Assembly: GCA_029261195.1 (NCBI GenBank)
Contig: JAJDBU010000073.1
Coordinates: 1-53,872, forward strand
Direction of reading: 5' to 3'
From: Nitrospirota bacterium
GTDB taxonomy: Bacteria; Nitrospirota; Nitrospiria; SBBL01; JAADHI01
Length of the DNA: 53,872 nt
The notes below the pieces were generated by a model, which ran no database searches, was not told the origin of the DNA, and saw only the letters and a list, made by a program, of their open reading frames with translations. The position numbers were made by a program, and so were the translations under genes. This document shows positions 43,094 through 52,369 of this stretch, piece by piece; position 1 is the stretch's first letter; the number at the start of each line of letters is the position of its first letter.

Positions 43094-44923
43094 TTATTTA
43101 TTTTTCAAGTCCTCAAACAGACGTTTTGCTATCGTCTTGTTCATTCGAGGGGCAGACTGTAATGCCTCAAGTGTCGCCTGTCGGATGAGATTTAAGGAAC
43201 CAAAATATTTCAAAAGCGCTTGCCTCCGCAAAGGGCCAATGCCTTCGACCCTTTGAAGCGGCGTTTCAAAGAAGGTCTTGCTGCGAAGCTTTCTGTGATA
43301 GGAGACCGCAAAACGATGAGCCTCATCGCGAACCTGCATCAATAAATGAGTGACTGAGGACGCGGGAGCGAGTTCAATCGGCTCTGATGTGCCGGGAAGA
43401 TAAACTCGCTCTCCTCTCTCACCACGCTCCTTCGCCAAGCCGATTAAGTCAATGACAGGCAAATCAATCTGCAAGCGGATTTCAGAAAGCACGGCCAGCA
43501 CCGAAGAGAGTTGCCCTTTTCCACCGTCGATTAAAATCAAGTCCGGCAGGGCCCCGGTAGAAAGTTTTAATTTTTCAGGCTTGAATCGACGACTCAAGAC
43601 TTCTGCCATCATTGCAAAGTCATCCGCCCCCTTTATGGTCTTAATCCGAAAGTGGCGGTAATCGGACTTTTTTGCTTTCCCGTCTTCAAAAACAACCATA
43701 GATCCGACGGCGTTTGTTCCCAAGATGTTGGAAATGTCATAACCCTCAATCCGTGAGGGGAGTCTTTTAAGCCCGAGCAGGTCTTTTAATTTTATTAATA
43801 GAGACTTGTCTCCGGAACGAATTTGCAGGTGGACCCTGAGAGCGCTTTCCGCATTTTCTTCCGCCAAACGGATCAGGGCCGCCCCTTTCCCCCGCTTTGG
43901 CGTATGTAAGTTCACCCCCTCCCCTCTACGCTCTGAGAGCCAGCTTTCCAGAAGGACTTTGTCTCGAAGCACACAGGGCAACATGATGCTCGGTGGGATA
44001 ATGACTTCTTTATGATAAAAACGCTGGAGAAAAGCGGTACACAAGGCATCATCTGAGGTCTCAGCAAGCCCTTCCAAAAAAAAATCCTTTTTCCCGATCA
44101 TCTTGCCTGCCCGAATAAAAAGAATTTGAATGTCGATGCTTTCGTTTTCACGAGCAAGGGCAATGACATCAATATCCTCCATTTTTGCCGAAGTAATACG
44201 TTGCTCTTGCAAGGCCCTTTCGACCTGCCTGACTTGATCTCTCAGCCGCGCCGCAGATTCAAAATCAAGCGCAGCCGCTCGTTTTTCCATTAAGGATCTC
44301 AAACTTCTGACAAGAGTCTTGTCCTTTCCTCTTAAAAATAAGATGAGCTGATCAATCATCCGGCGATAATCCTGCTGAGACTGATTGCCGGTGCAAGGGG
44401 CGAGGCAGCGCTTGATTTCAAACTCGATGCAAGGGCGCTCCAAGCGACCATCAATGTCGATGCTGCAATTAGGAAGCGGGAAAATTCTTCGAAGGAGCTT
44501 AAGCATTTCATGAAGACCGCCTGCGGGTACATAAGGTCCAAAGTAGAGGGCGTCATCTTTTTGTATACGGCGAACCTTTTCAAGTCGGGGGTAGTCATCC
44601 TTTAGCGAGAGACGGAGCATGGGATAGTTTTTGTCATCCCGCAAGATGACGTTGTATTTTGGCCGATGCCGCTTGATCAGGTTGTTTTCAAGGATCAAGG
44701 CCTCCAATTCCGAGCCGGTCACAATGGTTTCGATATCGACAATTTGTGAAACCAGAGATCGAATTTTTGGCGTAGTCTCCCCTCCGGCCTGGAAATAGCC
44801 TCTGACTCGCTTGGCCAGCGCCTTCGCCTTTCCGACATAGAGGATCTGTGCCCGCTTGCCCTTCATGAGATAAACCCCTGGCAGCTTCGGCAGTGTTTTT
44901 AATATTTTTTCAAGATCAGACAT
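43094..44923 (-). CDS. uvrC: UvrABC excision nuclease subunit C
   Basis: About 609 residues from the ATG at 44923 (MSDLEKILKTLPKLPGVYLM). In-frame upstream codons to 44989 carry nothing conserved. Domains in order: GIY-YIG nuclease (PGVYLMKGKRAQILYVGKA), a Cys-rich region (CSIDIDGRLERPCIEFEIKR then CLAPC), a UVR motif (RSLMEKRAAALDFESAARLR), the RNase-H-like 5' nuclease (IEGYDISNILGTNAVGSMVV), and the C-terminal helix-hairpin-helix (VEGIGPLRRQALLKYFGS). It makes both incisions in nucleotide excision repair with UvrB. Convergent with nuoN. Confidence 0.96.
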   Translation of the reverse strand: MSDLEKILKTLPKLPGVYLMKGKRAQILYVGKAKALAKRVRGYFQAGGETTPKIRSLVSQIVDIETIVTGSELEALILENNLIKRHRPKYNVILRDDKNYPMLRLSLKDDYPRLEKVRRIQKDDALYFGPYVPAGGLHEMLKLLRRIFPLPNCSIDIDGRLERPCIEFEIKRCLAPCTGNQSQQDYRRMIDQLILFLRGKDKTLVRSLRSLMEKRAAALDFESAARLRDQVRQVERALQEQRITSAKMEDIDVIALARENESIDIQILFIRAGKMIGKKDFFLEGLAETSDDALCTAFLQRFYHKEVIIPPSIMLPCVLRDKVLLESWLSERRGEGVNLHTPKRGKGAALIRLAEENAESALRVHLQIRSGDKSLLIKLKDLLGLKRLPSRIEGYDISNILGTNAVGSMVVFEDGKAKKSDYRHFRIKTIKGADDFAMMAEVLSRRFKPEKLKLSTGALPDLILIDGGKGQLSSVLAVLSEIRLQIDLPVIDLIGLAKERGERGERVYLPGTSEPIELAPASSVTHLLMQVRDEAHRFAVSYHRKLRSKTFFETPLQRVEGIGPLRRQALLKYFGSLNLIRQATLEALQSAPRMNKTIAKRLFEDLKNK

Positions 44924-45124
44924 GAGCAATATCATCTCACGCGCCTTATTTATAAGACAAGTAGAAGTCATTCTGAAAACCTGGATCATCGGCGCTTATT
45001 CAGAACTAGCCTTGATTCCCACCCCCCCCACTTGAGGGGATTGATTCTCTGACGCTGAGCTGTTTATAGTCATCAACTCATCGTAGTCAAAATTCCCTTA
45101 AGTTCTTTGAATTGAAAGGTTGAT

Positions 45125-46867
45125 ATGTTTCACTTTATGCGTAAGGCGTTATTATGCTTCGGGTTTGTTGTAACTTTATTTGCCCCCTCTCTTGGTATTT
45201 CGCAAAACGTTTCTGACACAATCGCTCCATCCAAGGACCTGCTCCTTCCTTTTACCTCGCTTGCAGCAGGTCGGCAGTCTTCGGCCGAAACCATTACACT
45301 CTCCAATCCTTCAAGCGACAGCTCTCTGACGATCAGCAAAATTCAGTTGGCCGGCCCTGACCCCCTTGCATTTTCCCTGAATTTAAACGGCGGTTCAGCG
45401 CCCTGTAGAAACAGCAGCCCGACGATTCCTGCGGGAGGGCATTGCACCCTTACTGTGCGCTTTGTTCCAAATGAAATCGGTCTCCGCACGGCCTTTCTTA
45501 AATTTTCATTAGGAAACAAAATAATCGCCTTTCATAACACGGAGAGGAAGGGGATCAGTTTATATGACCTGTCCACGAAAGAGACTACAAATCTGACCAA
45601 TCCTGCCGGCATTGGAATGGAGGACAGCGATCCAAGCTGGTCACCAAACGGCGGGATGATCGTTTTTATTCGTCATAAACCTGGAGACGATGTCGGTGGA
45701 GCCTTGATGATGGCTCGCCTTGATCAGGCTTCGGCACCCATTACCCTGGTTGAAAATGCGAGAACCCCTGCCTGGTCCCCTGACGGGAGAAAGATTGCCT
45801 ACAGAGACAACGAGTTTGCAAGTATCCAGTTTTTTGATTTATCCTCGGGCATCAGGGAACAGCCCTTCGGTTCAACAGGTTCGGGAGAACTGAGAGATCC
45901 GAGCTGGTTTGTGGCCGGTGATGAAATGACCTTCCATCGGGCGAACTTTTTGAATCATAAAAACGAAATCGTCAAGACCTCATTGAACTTTGACCCGATA
46001 TCCGGTGCGTTCGTCAGTGCAGGCCAGGAAGAAATATTAAGCCCGAATGGCAATACGCCGGCGTGGTCACCCGACGGCCGGAAGATTGCCTTCCAAAATA
46101 CAAGCACAACGCCCGGCAAGATAGACATGATTGATCCGAACGGTAATCCGGTTCCAATGGCGGCCCATCCCGAGGGAAAAAATCCAAGCTGGTCGCCCGA
46201 TTCCAGCCAACTCGTTTTTCATCGTCCTGCCGGTTTGCAAGACCAAATTATTATTGTGACTGCTGACGGCAGCTTTGGGAGCCAACTCGCGATTTCCACA
46301 ACAGGCAAGACCCCGGCCTGGTCTCCCGATCTACCCCAGCTCGTCTTAAGTGGTAGGGGCCTGGCTACAGGGGTAAACAGCCCGCCATCAGTCCCGCAAC
46401 TCATTTCTCCAGAGGAAGGACAAAGCGACTTGGGGACAAGTGTCACACTCACTTGGCTGCCGTCAAGCGACCCCGAAGGCGGGACAGTCCGCTATCAATA
46501 CACGATTTGCGAGACGCCGGGCGTTGCAGGCTGCAAGGCGCTTGCAGCGCAGCTTTCAAAAACAGAGCAAAAAGGGGTACTGGTTGCGGGTATCGGTTTT
46601 TTGGGTTTCGGAATGGTCTTATTCATGCGGGCAGATAAGAAAAAAAGAATTCTATCCTTGTTTGTTTTTTTCCTTGCTTCGCAGTTCCTGCTGGCAGCCT
46701 GTGGCAGTAGTGGTGGCGGGGGAGGCAACAATAACAGTGGCGGAACTCAGGCCTTGACCCAAGTTGTGGATAATCTTAATCTCGATACAATTTACTACTG
46801 GCGGATCACCGCGATTGATTCTTCAGGTTTGGAAACCCCTAGCGTCGTCCGCCAATTTAAGACCTAG
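45125..46867 (+). CDS. Secreted TolB-like propeller protein with embedded lipobox-like segment
   Basis: 580 residues. A signal peptide at 1-25 (MRKALLCFGFVVTLFAPSLG) is followed by a choice-of-anchor/ASPM-type beta domain (AETITLSNPSSDSSLTISKI). About six PD40/TolB-like repeats follow (WSPDGRKIAY, WSPDSSQLVF) that should form a beta-propeller. From about residue 430 a fibronectin-III-like domain begins (PSVPQLISPEEGQSDLGTSV). Inside it lies a hydrophobic insertion of about 60 residues containing a membrane segment (VLVAGIGFLGFGMVLFMR) and SQFLLAACGSSGGGGG, a lipobox. The domain then resumes (NLDTIYYWRITAIDSSGLE). Function unknown; ligand or glycan binding at the envelope is plausible. Confidence 0.75.
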   Translation: MFHFMRKALLCFGFVVTLFAPSLGISQNVSDTIAPSKDLLLPFTSLAAGRQSSAETITLSNPSSDSSLTISKIQLAGPDPLAFSLNLNGGSAPCRNSSPTIPAGGHCTLTVRFVPNEIGLRTAFLKFSLGNKIIAFHNTERKGISLYDLSTKETTNLTNPAGIGMEDSDPSWSPNGGMIVFIRHKPGDDVGGALMMARLDQASAPITLVENARTPAWSPDGRKIAYRDNEFASIQFFDLSSGIREQPFGSTGSGELRDPSWFVAGDEMTFHRANFLNHKNEIVKTSLNFDPISGAFVSAGQEEILSPNGNTPAWSPDGRKIAFQNTSTTPGKIDMIDPNGNPVPMAAHPEGKNPSWSPDSSQLVFHRPAGLQDQIIIVTADGSFGSQLAISTTGKTPAWSPDLPQLVLSGRGLATGVNSPPSVPQLISPEEGQSDLGTSVTLTWLPSSDPEGGTVRYQYTICETPGVAGCKALAAQLSKTEQKGVLVAGIGFLGFGMVLFMRADKKKRILSLFVFFLASQFLLAACGSSGGGGGNNNSGGTQALTQVVDNLNLDTIYYWRITAIDSSGLETPSVVRQFKT

Positions 46868-46887
46868 AGGCACAACATTTTGAGCCT

Positions 46888-49800
46888 TTACTCCTCTTCG
46901 ACCCTAAAATACTTTGCTTCAGGATGGTGAAACACCAGGGCCGAAACCGAGGCTTCGGGGTCCATCATGTGGCCTTCGGTTAAGGTCACGCCGGTTTGTG
47001 CAGTAACATCTAAAAGCCTGAACAGCTTTTCCTGATCCGACATCTCGGGACAGGCCGGATAACCGAAACTGACACGCATCCCCCTGTACTTGTTTTTTAA
47101 GACCTCCCGAACCGTCATCTCTTCCGGATCGGCAAAACCCCAATCCGCGCGGATTTTTTTATGCAGCCATTCGGCAAAGCCTTCCGCCGCCTCAATCGCG
47201 ATGGCCTGAATGAGATGGGAACGGAGGTATTCACCCTCATTCTTCCAGCGCTCTGACAATTCACGCACGCCCTTGCCGAGCGTGACCACAAAGAGTGCAA
47301 TGTGATCCGTTTCTTCTGATGCCGTATCCCGGCAATAGTCTGAAAGGCAGAGCCGTGAATGCGCTGACTGCCTCTGAAAATGGAAAGTCTCAAGAGTGTC
47401 GTCACGTTGTTTCGGGTCGAAAATCAGTAGGTCGTTGCCACGGGCATTGCAGGGGAGAAAACGATAAACAGCCCGGGCTTCAAGCAAATACTCCGAAATG
47501 ATTTCGGCCTTCATTGCTTCGACCCTATGAAAGAGTTTGCTTGCTTTTTCGTCTCCCGCGGCCAGAAGTTTGTCGATGTTGCCTTGCAGGCCGAGATGTT
47601 TTCCGTAAAGCATGGCCGGACTGATAAACCGAAAAATCGCCTCAAGCGATCCCGAGCGAATACTGTGAAGATCCAGATCGGGTGGCAGAGGAAGGGGTAG
47701 GTCATCGGCAACACTTGAGCGTCGGCTATCGACTGTTGTTTCGACCGCTTTCTTTGTTCCCTTTGATGCAGACATCGCTATCAGTCTGGCGGACTCTGCC
47801 GCAATACTTTCGAGTAGTTCAGGGCGCTTTTCCTCATCGCTCAGGCGATTGGCGAGGTCGAGCCCCTCCATCGCATCTTTTGCATAAAGCACGGAACCGG
47901 CATAGGCCGTGCCGATTTTCGTATGGGTGAAGCGTTTGCTCAGAGCGGCGCCGCCAACAAGCATGGGAATGTCTATGCCCGCCTGCTTCAAATCCTTGGC
48001 CGTCGTGACCATCTGGTGAGCCGATTTCACTAAGAGACCGGAAAGCCCGATCATGTCCGGTTGCTCCTCTTTCACCGCCTTGATCAATACTTCCGGTGGA
48101 ATCTTGATCCCCAGATTCACGATTTCAAAACCGTTGTTCGACAAGATGATTTCGACGAGGTTTTTTCCGATGTCATGCACATCCCCCTTCACCGTCGCCA
48201 GTACCATCTTGCCGCGAGACCTGCTGTCATCCTTGTCCATGTAGGTTTCAAGGTACGACACGGCCGCCTTCATGGCCTCTGCCGATTGCAGCACCTCGGC
48301 CACAATTAATTCATTTTGATTAAACAATCGCCCCACCTCCGCCATGCCGGCCATCAGGGGGCCGTTGATGACCTTAATGGGAGCCATCTCCTTCAATTTT
48401 AAGTCGAGGTCTTCTTTCAATCCCTGCTTCGAGCCTTCGAGGATGTAGTTGGCCAGTCGCTCATCAAGGGGGAGTCTAACGCCTTCTTTAAGTGGTTTTT
48501 CCTTAAGGTCTTTAAAATGGGCGGCGAAAGCAGCGATCGGGTCTTCACCCCGCCAAAAAAGTAGATCTTCGGATAGACGACGTTCTTCTTCCGGGATAGA
48601 AGGGTAACGCTCCAGCTTTTCGGCATTCACAATCGCATAATCGAGACCGGCCTTTACCGTGTGGTAAAGAAAGACGGCATTTAAAACCTCCCGTCCAGCC
48701 GTCGGCAAACCAAAGGAGACATTGCTGATGCCTAAGATCGTCTTCACTTTCGGATAAGCTGCCTTGAGCAGACGAAGGCCTTCGATTGTTTCTTCCGCCG
48801 ATCCGATGTAGTTTTCGTCCCCCGTCCCGACGGGAAAGACCAGCAGGTCAAATATAATATCTTCGGGCGCAATGCCGTATTTGCCCACCAGCAGGTCGTA
48901 AGAACGCTTTGCAATCTCCATTTTTCTTTGACGACTGATGCCCATACCCATCTCAGGGTCTTCATCGATACAGCCCACCACCACAGCCCCGCCATAGCGT
49001 TTCAAGAGGGGGACGACCTCTTCAAATCGCTGTTCACCTTCTTCCAGGTTGATCGAATTGACAATCGATTTTCCCTGGCAACGCTTCATGGCAAGCTCGG
49101 TGACATGGGCGTCGGTCGAATCAATCATAATCGGGGCTTTGACTTTTTTGTTGAGGACTTCCAGAAAAACATCAATGTCCTCCGCCTCTTCCCGATCCGG
49201 ATTGGCCATGCAGACATCAATGACCTGCGCCCCTTTTTTCATCTGGGCTCGGCCGATTTCGGCCCCTTCTTCAATCTTGCCTTCGATAATCAGCCGTTTA
49301 AATTTCCGGCTTCCGATGACGTTCGTGCGCTCGCCCACGATGATCGGACGCATCTCGTCTTCAATCTGGAGAAAGTCGATGCCGGAAACCGTCGTGCATT
49401 TGGTCGGTCGGGCAATGCGCGGTAACTTCCCTTTCACCATCTGGGCGATGGCCGCAATATGTTCCGGTGTCGTGCCGCAACAACCCCCGATAATGTTGAT
49501 CCAGCCTTCATCCACAAAACGTTCGAGTTTGTCGGCCAGCATTTGGGGACTTTCTTCGTAGAGGCCGTCTTCGTTTGGGAGCCCTGCATTCGGGTAGACG
49601 CTCACGAGGCAGGCGGCCATTGCAGAGAGGGAACGGATGTGGTCGGTCATAAATTCCGGGCCGGTCGCACAATTCAGGCCAATGGAAAGCAGGGGCAGGT
49701 GTTCGAGGGAGGTATAGAGGGCCTCCACGCCCTGACCCGCCAGCATCGTACCCGTCGGCTCAATGGTTGCGGAAACCATGATCGGAATGGATGCACCCGA

Positions 49801-50355
49801 TTTTTCCAGGGCCTTCAGCAGACCGACGGCCCCGGCCTTGATGTTGAGGGTGTCCTGGGCCGTTTCGAGTAATAGCAGATCCACACCGCCTGCGATGAGG
49901 CCCTCCGCTTGAAGCTGGAAGTTGTCTACCAATTCATCGAAAGTCACACCGCCAGTGACAGTGATTGCCTTTGTGGTCGGCCCCATCGATCCGGCAACAA
50001 ACCGGGGTTGGTTTGGGCTCGAGAATTTGTCGGCTGCCGCTCTTGCCACTTGTGCCGCCGCTTTGTTGATTTCAATGACACGATCTTCAAGGCCGTATTC
50101 CGCCAGAACGAGCGCCGTCGCCCCGAAGGTATTGGTCTCAACAATGTCGGCGCCGGCGGCGTAATAGGTTTCGTGAACCGATTGAATGATGTCGGGGCGG
50201 GTGAGGTTGAGCATTTCATTGCAGCCTTCATAGGCTTCCCCGCCAAAATCAGCGGCCTTAGGGTCTTGTGCCTGGATCATCGTGCCCATCGCCCCATCCA
50301 TGACGAGGATGCGTTCTTTCAAAATGGATATGATTGTGTTTGTCTCGTTCGACAT
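46888..50355 (-). CDS. metH: Cobalamin-dependent methionine synthase
   Basis: 1155 residues; GGAGGAA precedes the ATG. Homocysteine domain with zinc ligands Cys229 (LNCATGPEF) and Cys292-Cys293 (GGCCGTTPEH); pterin-binding domain (GERTNVIGSRKFKRLI at about 341, then PIMIDSTDAHVTE); cobalamin cap and binding domain with GDVHDIGKNLV, His727 being the lower cobalt ligand; and a C-terminal activation domain (about 900-1155) with RVSFGYPACPEMSDQEKLF and the HHPEAKYFRV end. It transfers methyl from methyltetrahydrofolate to homocysteine. It is slightly shorter than the E. coli form (about 1227 residues), mostly in linkers. I see no riboswitch-like structure upstream. Confidence 0.96.
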   Translation of the reverse strand: MSNETNTIISILKERILVMDGAMGTMIQAQDPKAADFGGEAYEGCNEMLNLTRPDIIQSVHETYYAAGADIVETNTFGATALVLAEYGLEDRVIEINKAAAQVARAAADKFSSPNQPRFVAGSMGPTTKAITVTGGVTFDELVDNFQLQAEGLIAGGVDLLLLETAQDTLNIKAGAVGLLKALEKSGASIPIMVSATIEPTGTMLAGQGVEALYTSLEHLPLLSIGLNCATGPEFMTDHIRSLSAMAACLVSVYPNAGLPNEDGLYEESPQMLADKLERFVDEGWINIIGGCCGTTPEHIAAIAQMVKGKLPRIARPTKCTTVSGIDFLQIEDEMRPIIVGERTNVIGSRKFKRLIIEGKIEEGAEIGRAQMKKGAQVIDVCMANPDREEAEDIDVFLEVLNKKVKAPIMIDSTDAHVTELAMKRCQGKSIVNSINLEEGEQRFEEVVPLLKRYGGAVVVGCIDEDPEMGMGISRQRKMEIAKRSYDLLVGKYGIAPEDIIFDLLVFPVGTGDENYIGSAEETIEGLRLLKAAYPKVKTILGISNVSFGLPTAGREVLNAVFLYHTVKAGLDYAIVNAEKLERYPSIPEEERRLSEDLLFWRGEDPIAAFAAHFKDLKEKPLKEGVRLPLDERLANYILEGSKQGLKEDLDLKLKEMAPIKVINGPLMAGMAEVGRLFNQNELIVAEVLQSAEAMKAAVSYLETYMDKDDSRSRGKMVLATVKGDVHDIGKNLVEIILSNNGFEIVNLGIKIPPEVLIKAVKEEQPDMIGLSGLLVKSAHQMVTTAKDLKQAGIDIPMLVGGAALSKRFTHTKIGTAYAGSVLYAKDAMEGLDLANRLSDEEKRPELLESIAAESARLIAMSASKGTKKAVETTVDSRRSSVADDLPLPLPPDLDLHSIRSGSLEAIFRFISPAMLYGKHLGLQGNIDKLLAAGDEKASKLFHRVEAMKAEIISEYLLEARAVYRFLPCNARGNDLLIFDPKQRDDTLETFHFQRQSAHSRLCLSDYCRDTASEETDHIALFVVTLGKGVRELSERWKNEGEYLRSHLIQAIAIEAAEGFAEWLHKKIRADWGFADPEEMTVREVLKNKYRGMRVSFGYPACPEMSDQEKLFRLLDVTAQTGVTLTEGHMMDPEASVSALVFHHPEAKYFRVEEE

Positions 50356-50573
50356 TGTGTTCCTCCAAACTGCTCAATAGTGTATCAAGATGTTAGTGCC
50401 TGTAGTTTTGATGTCTTTGCTATGTAGACTTCTTTAAATGCGACTTGCCTAGGTTGTTCGGCTTGAGCCTAGACTCAGAAGAGCATTGTATCAAAGGATA
50501 GAAAACACTGCTACGATTTTCAAGATTTTGAAAACGTGAGGATTATTTACTGAATGGGTCGTAATGCTTCTTC

Positions 50574-50756
50574 TCAAGCCGGGCTATTCTTTGATGTGAT
50601 TGTTGCCACCGTACAGGGGGGTATTCGTATAAGCTGCTCTGCCTGGGTTCCCGTTAAGATGTGAACAAGTCCTTTCCAATCATGTGTTTCCATCATGATG
50701 AGAGCGGTCTCGAATTTTTCTACACCGAGCGGGTACCATCGGCAAGGCTGCATCAT
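50574..50756 (-). pseudogene. C-terminal fragment of a universal stress protein
   Basis: The frame ends ...ALIMMETHDWKGLVHIL then TGTQAEQLIRIPPCTVATI. UspA-family proteins end in a (V)MGTHGRTGLxxLLxGSVAExVxRxAPCPVLVV segment, which this follows position by position, with GS replaced by GT and the ATP-binding glycines partly lost. Only about 50 residues are present and no earlier Usp homology can be read in front. It looks like a decayed remnant beside tRNA-Val. Confidence 0.5.
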
Positions 50757-50841
50757 TTCCTATCGTCGATCTTGGGGATAGTTCTCAGATTGACTTTAAG
50801 AAAGCCCTTCTGTTAGAAACGATCTCCCATCCTAAGGGAAT

Positions 50842-50916
50842 GGGCGATTAGCTCAGTGGTAGAGCGCTTCCTTCACACGGAAGAGGTCACTGGTTCGATA
50901 CCAGTATCGCCCACCA
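50842..50916 (+). tRNA. tRNA-Val (anticodon CAC)
   Basis: 75 bases form a full cloverleaf: acceptor GGGCGAT/ATCGCCC, D stem GCTC/GAGC with an AGTGGTA loop, anticodon stem CTTCC/GGAAG around TTCACAC (anticodon CAC), variable AGGTC, T arm ACTGG-TTCGATA-CCAGT, discriminator A and encoded CCA at 50914-50916. Mobile-element debris begins about 340 bases downstream, so this tRNA end may have been an integration site, although I find no integrase. Confidence 0.95.
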
Positions 50917-51254
50917 ATGTTTTCAATGACTTACGAAGTATATAAATGCCGCCGTTAATTTATAGCCCCAATATGCCTGCTGGGTTAGGACAGGAAAAAC
51001 ATTGCCAGAAGTTGGACAGGTCAGTCCGGGAGTCGAAGAAAACGAATAATTGAATTTACGGCGGGTGGGCGTTTGATCAATGCCTTCTGCGTGCCAGTAT
51101 CCTAGAATGGATTCGCTAGAGCCGTATACGCTAAAGGAGCGTAAGAAGTATATTCAAACGCCTAGTTTTTTATCTTAAAATAAAAATGAAATACTTGGAA
51201 GATTAAAGGGGTGTATTTCTTTGTGGTGTTGCTTGCGAAAATCACGCCAAGGGA
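50917..51254. other. Gap between tRNA-Val and IS remnants
   Basis: No coding frame that I would defend. A GGCGTTTGA near 51067 and its complement TCAAACGCC near 51155 form a spaced inverted repeat, perhaps debris of an element end. An ACGGCGG motif occurs near 51060 and its complement-like CCGCCG near 50952. No att repeat of the tRNA 3' end is seen here. Confidence 0.35.
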
Positions 51255-51895
51255 ATTATCCTGTCATGATTCCCGCCCTGCATCAATTCTATTTGATGTA
51301 GAAATCCAGTTTCGGCAATTCCCGAGTTATATCTGAAGGGCGTGAGCAGCGGTGAGATGAGTGAAGCGCTCAAAATCCTGCTTGGACCGGGCTTTTGGAT
51401 TGTTGGTTGCCACAGTTTCACGCTTGAAGCAGGTCTGGTCACAGGAATACCGAGATTGGCGTGGGAACCATCTGAGTAAAGATCGTTGGGTCTATATTTG
51501 CGCAGATGGCATTTACAGTGGCCTGAGATCTGAGGATACCAAACTGTCTTCCCTTGTGATCATTGGAGCAAATGAACAGGGTGAGAAGCATTTTCTGGGA
51601 ATCGCAGACGGGGTCAGGGAATCCACACAAAGCTGGGGGGAAGTCCTGTGAGATTTAAATCTCGTGGTCTGAATTGTCCAAAATTGGCCGTTGGAGATGG
51701 CGCCATGGGATTCTGGTCGGCCCTGGAAAAGATCTATCCAGGGATGGCATGTTGCGTATGATGCTTAAACTCAGTCAATGTGCTGAGAAGAACTGGCCCA
51801 AGGTACGTGGTTTTAGCTATTTGCCTCAGGTCATTGAAAGAGTCCCTTTTAAGGACGGAATTCATATAATTAAATCAGGGCAGATCGCCGCTTAA
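51255..51895 (+). pseudogene. IS256-family (Mutator-type) transposase remnant
   Basis: Pieces of one transposase appear in changing frames: LYLKGVSSGEMSEALKILLG near 51330-51394; LLVATVSRLKQVWSQEYRDW, then RWVYICADGIYSGLRSED and GVRESTQSWGEVL up to about 51650; SRGLNCPKLAVGDGAMGFW near 51661-51715; and a C-terminus KLSQCAEKNWPKVRGFSYL with FKDGIHIIKSGQIAA to the stop at 51895. IS256 transposases show the same order. The N-terminal domain is missing, at least two frameshifts are present, and about 100 residues between SALEKIYP and MLRMMLKL are deleted, including the last catalytic Glu. Confidence 0.75.
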
Positions 51896-51959
51896 TGAAA
51901 ATCCCATACACCAAGTTTGACAATAGCTCCATATGAGATAACATCAGTAATAGAGTGGA

Positions 51960-52340
51960 GGTAAAAAAGCGGGTTTTATTGCCATGGAAAGCGTTTTGGG
52001 CGTTGCTCATGAGACGGCTTGATATTTTGCCAAGCGCCATTTGGGCGCAGACAGCGTCATATACGGTGATGCACTTCCTGCACTGAGCCTTCCGTAGAAA
52101 AGAATCATCCCGAAGCGCGCGTTATGCCAGCAGAACAAGCGGATGAGTGCTTACCTTGGGTTCAATCGTCATCAGCAAACTAAAGCGATTTATTCTAGGC
52201 AATTATCACGGTGTGTCTGCGGAATACTTACAGGAGTATCTCAATGAATACTGCTACCAGTTTAATCGAAGAAAATGGGAGTCACAATTGCCTAATCGGC
52301 TTTTGGGTTTATGCGTACAGCACACTCCTGTCATGACACG
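51960..52340 (+). pseudogene. IS1595-family (ISXO2-like) transposase remnant
   Basis: Readable parts are KKAGFIAMESVLGVAHE, GADSVIYGDALPALS, then VEKNHPEARVMPAEQADECL and PWVQ. After a frame change come ISKLKRFILGNYHGVSAEYL and QEYLNEYCYQFNRRKWESQL. The last part is the well-known ISXO2 C-terminus (GxxHGVSxxHLQxYLxEFxFRFNRR). Stop codons and at least one frameshift show it is dead. The Sel1-repeat gene starts 30 bases beyond, so its promoter lies inside this remnant. Confidence 0.7.
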
Positions 52341-52369
52341 TGCTGGGAATTGTTAAGAGGAAGGCTTTT

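Noticed and set aside
48928-50427. Several plus-strand open frames of 130-170 codons opposite metH
   Set aside because: All are antisense shadows of a well-conserved gene in higher-GC sequence.
50356-50573. Possible SAH or cobalamin riboswitch upstream of metH
   Set aside because: I looked for the conserved cores of these riboswitches in the minus-strand leader and see neither a B12-box-like sequence nor a convincing pseudoknot. Only a good ribosome binding site is present.
50917-51254. Integrase or att site at tRNA-Val
   Set aside because: No tyrosine-recombinase motif and no copy of the tRNA 3' end could be found within the remaining 3 kb.
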